Source of the DNA: an uncultured Lachnospiraceae bacterium
Lineage (GTDB): Bacteria > Bacillota > Clostridia > Lachnospirales > Lachnospiraceae
Direction: 5' to 3'
Assembly: GCA_934338765.1 (NCBI GenBank)
Contig: CAKRHL010000052.1
Coordinates: 1-12,716 of the forward strand
DNA length: 12,716 bases
Of this stretch, positions 7,722 to 12,716 are shown in pieces; positions within the stretch are counted from its first letter, which is position 1, and the number at the start of each line of letters is the position of its first letter. The notes under the pieces were generated by a model. It did no database searches and was not told the DNA's origin. It was given only the letters and a program-made list of their open reading frames with translations. Position numbers and translations under genes: made by a program.

Positions 7722-9452
7722 CTACATATTTGCAACCATTTCAGATACTGCCTTTGCCATTGCCTCAGACTTGGCATCAGCATCCTCCAGAGAAGTCCCT
7801 ACCACACCATAGTAGAACTTAACCTTTGGCTCTGTACCGGATGGACGTACACACATCCATACATTGTCTGTCATATCGAAATAAAGCACATTTGACTTCG
7901 GAAGTCCTGTCGGCTTTGTCTCACCTGTCGCAATGTCTGTAACGATATCCTTCTGATAATCACGGAAGGAAGTTACCTTATGGCCACAGAACTCTTTCGG
8001 CGGATTCTCACGGAGTGTTGTCATGATCTCCTGGATCTTGGCAAGACCTTCGATACCCTTCATGGTCACTGACTGAACGCCATCTTTATAATATCCGACT
8101 CTCTCATACAATGCCAGCATTGCATCCCACAGAGTCATGTTCTTTGTCTTGTAATATGCTGCTGCCTCGCAGAGTGCCATAGTTGCCACGATTGCATCCT
8201 TATCACGGGCATGAGTACCGATCAGACATCCGTAGCTCTCCTCAAAACCAAACAGGTATGTTCCCTTTCCTGTGGTCTCGAAGTTCAGGATCTGCTGTCC
8301 GATATACTTAAATCCGGTCAGCACCTCGATCAGATCCACGCCGTAATCCTTTGCAATAGCATCAGCAAGGTTAGAGGTAACGATAGTCTTGATCAGCTTT
8401 CCATCGGCAGGAAGTCCCTCTGTCTCTTTTCTCTGGGAAATCTCATAATCCGCCAACAGACATCCTGACATATTACCGGTAAGCGTAATGTACTCACCGC
8501 TCTTGGTATCCTTCACATATACGCCGAGACGGTCGGCATCCGGATCTGTTGCAAGAACAAGATCGGCATCCTTCTCTTTGGCAAGCTTGAGGGCCAGCTC
8601 AAATGCCTCTGCTGCCTCCGGGTTTGGATAGCTGACTGTCGGGAAGTCTCCGTCCGGAAGCTCCTGCTCCGGTACGACATATACGTTCTCGAAACCGATC
8701 TCCTTCAGCACTCTTCTGGCCGGAATATTACCGGTTCCGTGAAGCGGTGTATAGACGATCTTGAGATCCTTGCCCACTTCCTTAATGCTGTCCCAATGAA
8801 TGACCTGCTTCTTGAGTTCTTCAATATATTTGTCATCAATTGCTGCGCCAATATTCTCATAGAGATCCTTTGCGACAGCATCTGCCTTATCCATAGTCTT
8901 GACTGTGTTCCAGTCGGTTACTGCCTTTACCTCATCCATAATACCGGTATCATGTGGTGGTGTGATCTGCGCACCGTCCTCCCAATATACCTTGTATCCA
9001 TTGTACTCCGGCGGATTGTGGCTCGCTGTTACGTTGATACCTGCCACACAGCCCAGCTCTCTGACGGCAAAGGAAAGCTCCGGTGTCGGACGAAGGGATT
9101 CAAATACATATGCCTTGATGCCATTAGCCGCCAGACAAAGTGCTGCCTCATCAGCAAACTCCGGTGACATATGACGGGAATCAAAAGCAATGGCTACGCC
9201 CTGAGAAGCCTTACCCGCTTTGTTGATATAATTTGCAAGCCCCTGTGTCGCCTTACGAACCGTGTAAATATTCATACGGTTGGTACCGGCACCAATGATC
9301 CCTCGCAAACCAGCGGTTCCAAATTCAAGATCCATGTAAAAACGTTCTTTGATCTCATTGTCATTATCTGCAATGTCCTGCAGCTCCTTCTTGGTGTCCT
9401 CATCAAAGTAAGGATTGCTCAGCCACTCCTTGTAGATATCTTTGTAGTCCAT
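7722..9452 (-). CDS. pgcA: Phosphoglucomutase/phosphomannomutase (alpha-D-phosphohexomutase)
   Basis: Cytosolic enzyme interconverting glucose-1-phosphate and glucose-6-phosphate, possibly also mannose phosphates (EC 5.4.2.2/5.4.2.8). It links glycogen and cell-wall glycan precursor supply to glycolysis. The product is 576 aa, the length of the Bacillus PgcA-type enzyme. The start is the ATG at 9452 (MDYKDIYKEW), preceded by GGAGG at 7-nt spacing; a longer frame to 9533 runs through the promoter and is discarded. Motifs: GTAGLRG near 45-51; the active-site serine in TASHNPPEYNGYK (S144, phosphorylated in the cycle); metal-binding DPDADR (303-308); sugar-binding GFEES (402-406); and phosphate-binding RPSGTEPKVK (536-545). 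All key residues are intact. It has its own promoter and a strong terminator, so it is probably monocistronic. The symbol follows family resemblance; substrate preference is not determined here. Confidence 0.95.
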   Translation of the reverse strand: MDYKDIYKEWLSNPYFDEDTKKELQDIADNDNEIKERFYMDLEFGTAGLRGIIGAGTNRMNIYTVRKATQGLANYINKAGKASQGVAIAFDSRHMSPEFADEAALCLAANGIKAYVFESLRPTPELSFAVRELGCVAGINVTASHNPPEYNGYKVYWEDGAQITPPHDTGIMDEVKAVTDWNTVKTMDKADAVAKDLYENIGAAIDDKYIEELKKQVIHWDSIKEVGKDLKIVYTPLHGTGNIPARRVLKEIGFENVYVVPEQELPDGDFPTVSYPNPEAAEAFELALKLAKEKDADLVLATDPDADRLGVYVKDTKSGEYITLTGNMSGCLLADYEISQRKETEGLPADGKLIKTIVTSNLADAIAKDYGVDLIEVLTGFKYIGQQILNFETTGKGTYLFGFEESYGCLIGTHARDKDAIVATMALCEAAAYYKTKNMTLWDAMLALYERVGYYKDGVQSVTMKGIEGLAKIQEIMTTLRENPPKEFCGHKVTSFRDYQKDIVTDIATGETKPTGLPKSNVLYFDMTDNVWMCVRPSGTEPKVKFYYGVVGTSLEDADAKSEAMAKAVSEMVANM

Positions 9453-9500
9453 GTCTTTTCCTCCTATCGGTGATGGCATATGCCTGATTTTCCATCTATT

Positions 9501-9529
9501 ATTTTGTATGCAAAAGTGCATATTGTCAA
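9501..9529 (-). promoter_or_regulatory. Phosphohexomutase promoter with palindromic spacer
   Basis: On the - strand a perfect -35 TTGACA (9529-9524) is followed at 17 nt by CAAAAT (9506-9501, 4/6 match to -10). The spacer consists largely of TATGCA-cttt-TGCATA (9522-9507), a 6-bp inverted repeat that could be an operator. The predicted start is near 9494, giving a short leader of about 40 nt before the ATG. Confidence 0.6.
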
Positions 9530-9560
9530 CCAAAAATTGTGTCCTTTTTGTAAATCTTTT

Positions 9561-9592
9561 GGTAAAACATCTCCTTATGGTACCGGAGATGT
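9561..9592 (-). terminator. Terminator overlapping the end of the PEGA lipoprotein gene
   Basis: On the - strand ACATCTCC (9592-9585) pairs with GGAGATGT (9574-9567) around a 10-nt loop, followed by TTTTACC (9567-9561). The TAA stop codon of the lipoprotein gene (9577-9575) lies in the loop. The stem is short at 8 bp, so read-through into the phosphohexomutase gene is possible. Confidence 0.5.
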
Positions 9593-10927
9593 GGTTGTTT
9601 CCGTGGTTTCCTCCTTCACAGTCAGGTCTGAAAAACTGTATTTTACATCCTGGTCGTCATCCAGCACATCCACGGAATAACTCTTGGTGTTATAACCTTC
9701 CTTTCGAAGGGTGATAGTCTGGGAACCGATCACCTTTGTAAAGGTACACGGCGCCAGTCCCTTGTATACATTATCCAGATATACCTCCGCTCCCTCCGGC
9801 GCAGATACCGTGATCGTATGATCGCTGTCCATCTGCTTGGTCTGAGCCGTACTTGTATCATCTGTACTCTTTTTGCTGCTCTTAGCAGACGGCGTCGATG
9901 TAGTTTTCGTCGTGTCTGCCGTTTCCTCCACCAGGTCGATCCTGACAGTGGATGACTTTTCTTCCACATCCAATGTGCCGGTGTACGTAGTATAGCCCGT
10001 CATGGCAACCTTCACCTGATAGACACCATACGCCAGTGCAATAGGTTTTGCGTAAGCAACTGCCGTACCGTTAATGGTAAGATCAGCTCCTGCCGGCTTA
10101 ATATCAAAGGCGATCACACCCACCTTGCTGTCTGCCGGTTCGAAATCACTAAAATCCAGTGTAACCTCCTTGCCATTTTGTACCGTAACATTTTTTACAG
10201 CAGTAGAATGATTCTTGCTGAGGATCACCTTATAGACTCCTTCTCTCACGGTGATCAGCATGTTTTTGGTCACAGGCAGTATGACACTGTCTCCCACCTC
10301 GATCATACCGCCGATAAAATCCTTGTAATGAGAAAGTCTGATATAACCATGTCCCTGCGTCTTTACCACAGAATATACGTTATACCCGATTCCCCGTACC
10401 GTCAGCACGTCCTGTTTATTGATCTCCATCATCTCGATGGATTTCCCATCTGAGGAAAAAAAGGTCTGATCCGTATACTTATACTTGCGGTCCGCAAAGG
10501 AAAGACTGCTCTCATCACTGTCAAACTTGTAATCATTGACCTCCTGATACTCCCACACATCCTCCGGAATATCCGTAGCCAGAAGCTTGCCACTGGACGG
10601 ATCATATTTCACCTCAATGATCTCCCCGACCTCGATCTCGCTGCCATCCCGCTCCTGTCCGTAACGGTCTGTCATTTTGGCAGTAGCATCATATGCTATC
10701 ACGGTCTCAATATCACTCCCCGGATCCCGCAGGGTCAGCTGTCTGGTCGTCGTATCATTGGAAACAACAATCCCCTCCGTACCGGATGGTGCCTCCGTAA
10801 CGCCGCCGTTCCGGTCTACTCTTGTCGTCTGCTGTTCTGTTCCTCCACATCCTGTCAGCATCGTGCTCCACATAAAAAACGCGCCCAGACAGAACAGGAC
10901 GCGCCAGATCTTATTATCTTTCTTCAT
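9575..10927 (-). CDS. PEGA-repeat surface lipoprotein
   Basis: Predicted lipoprotein of 450 aa; the specific function is unknown. The N-terminus has a Lys-rich start, a hydrophobic stretch and the lipobox LTGC (lipidated C27), so it should be anchored on the outer face of the membrane. Residues about 50-215 form a beta-rich region without a family I recognise. Three related beta repeats follow: 220-260 (GVYKVILSKNHSTAVKNVTV), 270-332 (VIAFDIKPAGADLTINGTAV, GVYQVKVAMTGYTTYTGTLDV) and 370-432 (EGAEVYLDNVYKG, GSQTITLRKEGYNTKSY). The last two are clear PEGA domains and the first is degenerate. A Ser/Thr/Lys-rich linker (about 333-368) separates the second and third, and the tail is Glu/Thr-rich. 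The ATG at 10927 follows GAGG at 7-nt spacing. The gene lies downstream of the CotS-like and histidine kinase genes in the same direction, probably in one operon. PEGA modules occur on envelope and S-layer-associated proteins. Confidence 0.85.
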   Translation of the reverse strand: MKKDNKIWRVLFCLGAFFMWSTMLTGCGGTEQQTTRVDRNGGVTEAPSGTEGIVVSNDTTTRQLTLRDPGSDIETVIAYDATAKMTDRYGQERDGSEIEVGEIIEVKYDPSSGKLLATDIPEDVWEYQEVNDYKFDSDESSLSFADRKYKYTDQTFFSSDGKSIEMMEINKQDVLTVRGIGYNVYSVVKTQGHGYIRLSHYKDFIGGMIEVGDSVILPVTKNMLITVREGVYKVILSKNHSTAVKNVTVQNGKEVTLDFSDFEPADSKVGVIAFDIKPAGADLTINGTAVAYAKPIALAYGVYQVKVAMTGYTTYTGTLDVEEKSSTVRIDLVEETADTTKTTSTPSAKSSKKSTDDTSTAQTKQMDSDHTITVSAPEGAEVYLDNVYKGLAPCTFTKVIGSQTITLRKEGYNTKSYSVDVLDDDQDVKYSFSDLTVKEETTETTTSPVP

Positions 10928-11038
10928 ATTGAATCCTCATCCCGCCGCCGGCTCCGACGGCTTCGATCATCTTATCATAAATCTGCTCAGGATCAGCCTG
11001 CTATAAGTCATTTCAGGCCACCATGTCCCAGCAAACAT
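10914..11038 (-). pseudogene. Short ORF apparently broken by a one-base frameshift
   Basis: Starting 18 nt after the CotS-like stop, ATG at 11038 opens a 23-codon frame (MFAGTWWPEMTYSR...) ending in TGA at 10969-10967. The adjacent frame, open from about 10997 to the TAA at 10916-10914, reads QADPEQIYDKMIEAVGAGGG and then MRIQYEER, which looks far more protein-like than the tail of the first frame. Joining the two with a -1 shift near the AGG-CTG codons would give one 41-residue protein beginning MFAGTWWPEMTYSRADPEQI. As written, the second part could only start at ATG 10970, which overlaps the first stop (ATGA). The 3' end overlaps the lipoprotein start by 14 nt. It could be a decayed gene, a sequencing error, two coupled micro-ORFs, or chance. 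The SD is weak (AAAGG, 10 nt). Confidence 0.3.
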
Positions 11039-11056
11039 TTTAACACAGCCTTTCTC

Positions 11057-12049
11057 TCACATCAATATCCCTTTTATCTCTTTGAGGAACCGGCTTCTCT
11101 GCTCCTCCTGATTTCTGATCCTGAGCAGCTTTTCCAAATTTTTAGAGGACATCCAGGACTTCCTGCTGTTATAATAAAAATTCACAAGCTTCCAATATTT
11201 TTCCGGATAAAGAAGCATGGCATACAGCACTGTTTTTTCACTATCCTCCATGGTCCGCTCCTTGTCATAGGTGCGGATCAGGCACCTGCCAAGCTCAGGA
11301 TGCCAGGAGTTCTTTTCCATGGTCTTACGCAGAAGATCATATAAATCCCTGATCTGGATCCCGATCTCCGCCTTATCGAAATTGGTCGTGGCGATGTCTT
11401 TCCCCATAAACAGCACATTATGATAGGTATAACTGCCATGACGCACCAGTCCCTTCGCCAATGTGCTCTGCCACAGCTCCTCATAGCCACATTCCTGCAA
11501 AAGGCTCTGTGCCAGACATGCCTGCCCGTAAAAAATATCAAATGCCTCCAGCAGACAGATCTCCATCTCATTCTTCTGCTTTTTCCCTCGAATATAACTG
11601 CGGACACGTTTCATTTCCTTATTGTGGCGTTCCATCTCCTGCCGGATACTTTCCTTCTGGACATAAACGCCCTCCTCACTGCCTCCCAGCTGCAAAAGCG
11701 CATGAAGTCTGCCCAGATGACCCGCACACCGTACGACACACGGATGATCCTTCATATCACATTCTGTCCCGGTATACCACTGCCGCATCACCCAGTTATT
11801 GCGGTAATTATCCTTCGTGAAATATTCATCCCTGTTATTTTTATATGTATGATCTACCAACAGATTTCCCTGACGGATCAACTGCTCCTTAACCTTTTCC
11901 TCAAATTCTATCCTTGCCTGACTGGCAGAACATTCTTTCAAAAGGCGGAGCCCCTGATCGGTCTCCAGCAGAAAGGCCCCTCTCGTCCGTCGTCTCGACC
12001 TGACCTGACAGGGATACTGTCTGATGATCTCCTCAAGCTTATCTTCCAT
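11057..12049 (-). CDS. CotS-like protein (aminoglycoside-phosphotransferase fold), possible pseudokinase
   Basis: The 330-aa product resembles the CotS/CotI/YutH spore-coat group, which shares the fold of small-molecule kinases; members are placed in the coat or inter-coat layer and most have no known reaction. The start is the ATG at 12049 (MEDKLEEIIRQYP), 5 nt after GGAGG; ATG/TTG codons further upstream overlap or precede that SD. An N-lobe Lys is visible (LRLLKE, K38). The catalytic loop reads HGSYTYHN (204-211), where this fold normally has His-Gly-Asp-x4-Asn: the catalytic Asp is Ser206, though Asn211 remains. The metal-binding Asp is retained in NFDKAEIG (D225), followed by RDLYDLLRK. 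The C-terminus is helical and basic. It lies 55 nt after the histidine kinase stop without an evident terminator, so it is probably co-transcribed. Fold assignment is fairly secure; the spore role is inferred from the family. Confidence 0.78.
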   Translation of the reverse strand: MEDKLEEIIRQYPCQVRSRRRTRGAFLLETDQGLRLLKECSASQARIEFEEKVKEQLIRQGNLLVDHTYKNNRDEYFTKDNYRNNWVMRQWYTGTECDMKDHPCVVRCAGHLGRLHALLQLGGSEEGVYVQKESIRQEMERHNKEMKRVRSYIRGKKQKNEMEICLLEAFDIFYGQACLAQSLLQECGYEELWQSTLAKGLVRHGSYTYHNVLFMGKDIATTNFDKAEIGIQIRDLYDLLRKTMEKNSWHPELGRCLIRTYDKERTMEDSEKTVLYAMLLYPEKYWKLVNFYYNSRKSWMSSKNLEKLLRIRNQEEQRSRFLKEIKGILM

Positions 12050-12104
12050 AGATACCTCCCCCATTTGCAATCGTCTCTTTTATCATATGAAAGATAATGA
12101 AAAG

Positions 12105-12716
12105 TTATACCATCGGGATCTGAAGCTTTAACTGAAAAATATCCCCCTCCAGCGAAGCGGAGATCCTGCCGTTCATATATTCCGTCAATTCCCGTGCGAT
12201 CGCCATGCCAAGCCCCGTAGAAGTCCGGCTTCTCGCGGGATCTGCCTTGTAGAACCGTTCAAAGATCCTGCTCACATCAATCTCCTCCGGATGCTCCACT
12301 TTGTTCTGAACAATAACACACGCCTGTCCCTCCACGGCAAAAAGGGAGATTTCGACAGATCTCCCTCCATGTTCCAGTACATTTTTAATGATATTCTGCA
12401 GGATCCGCCGGATCGCCTGTTCATTCCCCCACACAGGCAGCTTCCCCTCCGGAATGTCAAAAACCGGTTCAATACCGTTGTTTTCCCATTCCTCATAATA
12501 AGAAAACAGAGTTTCTTTCAAAACAGCATTAAAATCACATTCCTCCAGCTTCATCTCATAGGTCCGGCTCTCCAGTCTGGTAAACATAAACAGCTCCTCC
12601 AGAATATCCCGCAGGGCATGTATCCTCTCCTGTATGATCCGAAGATAGCGTTCCTGCGTCTCCCGGTCATCCGTCTGTGCGAGAAGCTGAAAGTAACCGT
12701 CCAGAGACGTTAACGG
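12105..12716 (-). CDS. Sensor histidine kinase, C-terminal part (5' partial)
   Basis: The frame is open to the right edge, so sensor and membrane segments lie outside. The visible 203 residues begin PLTSLDGYFQLLAQTDDRET, which is the HisKA helix immediately after the H-box; the phosphorylated His (normally a few residues before PLT) is just beyond the edge. The rest of the dimerisation hairpin follows (RYLRIIQERIHALRDILEEL, MFTRLES). The HATPase domain has an N-box (RRILQNIIKNVLEHG), an F-box (IFERFYKADPARSRTSTG) and a G2-type box (STGLGMAIARELTEYMNG). The usual G1 motif DxGxG is replaced by QNKVEHPEEID, as in some VanS/BaeS-like kinases. The ATG at 12587 is an internal Met. A response regulator would be expected upstream, outside the window. 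The CotS-like gene follows at 55 nt. Confidence 0.92.
   Translation of the reverse strand, partial: PLTSLDGYFQLLAQTDDRETQERYLRIIQERIHALRDILEELFMFTRLESRTYEMKLEECDFNAVLKETLFSYYEEWENNGIEPVFDIPEGKLPVWGNEQAIRRILQNIIKNVLEHGGRSVEISLFAVEGQACVIVQNKVEHPEEIDVSRIFERFYKADPARSRTSTGLGMAIARELTEYMNGRISASLEGDIFQLKLQIPMV

Noticed and set aside
9453..9533. N-terminal extension of the phosphohexomutase to position 9533
   Set aside because: The extension covers the promoter boxes and the SD; the ATG at 9452 has GGAGG at 7 nt and gives the normal family length.
11420..12097. A 225-codon + strand frame opposite the CotS-like gene
   Set aside because: The - strand frame has kinase-fold motifs and a well-placed SD; the + frame has neither.

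Overview
The window looks like a chromosomal segment of a Gram-positive, low-to-moderate G+C, spore-forming gut-type Firmicute, most likely a member of the Lachnospiraceae. This rests on strong AGGAGG-type ribosome binding sites, a GH25 lysozyme with FN3/SH3-like modules, a lysine-rich Ig-like (BIG2) module on a secreted GH5 enzyme, PEGA-domain lipoproteins, and a CotS-like spore-coat kinase fold. I cannot name a genus. No tRNA, rRNA, CRISPR array, transposase or phage gene is visible.

Layout, left to right. (1) A GH25 cell-wall lysozyme on the + strand, cut by the left edge (1-1622). It converges on glgB, with a long shared hairpin between them (1673-1722). (2) glgB, glycogen branching enzyme, on the - strand (1760-3994). 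It has a near-consensus promoter at 4181-4209 and an unusually long leader of about 180 nt with several complementary segments. (3) A secreted multidomain GH5 beta-glycanase on the - strand (4287-6608), ending in a terminator that abuts the glgB promoter. (4) A divergent AraC-family regulator on the + strand (6748-7635). The 139-bp gap between it and the GH5 gene carries a 7-bp inverted repeat. (5) A phosphoglucomutase/phosphomannomutase on the - strand (7722-9452) with its own promoter, which has a small palindrome between the -35 and -10 boxes. (6) A likely - strand operon running in from the right edge: sensor histidine kinase (C-terminal part only), CotS-like APH-fold protein without the usual catalytic-loop aspartate, a short apparently frameshifted ORF, and a PEGA-repeat lipoprotein.

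How the genes may work together (inference). The GH5 enzyme, probably controlled by the divergent AraC regulator, would release glucose-containing oligosaccharides outside the cell. The phosphohexomutase interconverts glucose-1-P and glucose-6-P, linking sugar catabolism to glycogen synthesis, and GlgB branches the polymer. The right-hand cluster looks like an envelope or sporulation module (sensor kinase, coat-type pseudokinase candidate, surface lipoprotein) rather than carbon metabolism. Most of the content is ordinary core or accessory metabolism. The less explained parts are the glgB leader, the GH5 C-terminal module, the altered catalytic loop of the CotS-like protein with its neighbours, and the broken small ORF at 10914-11038.
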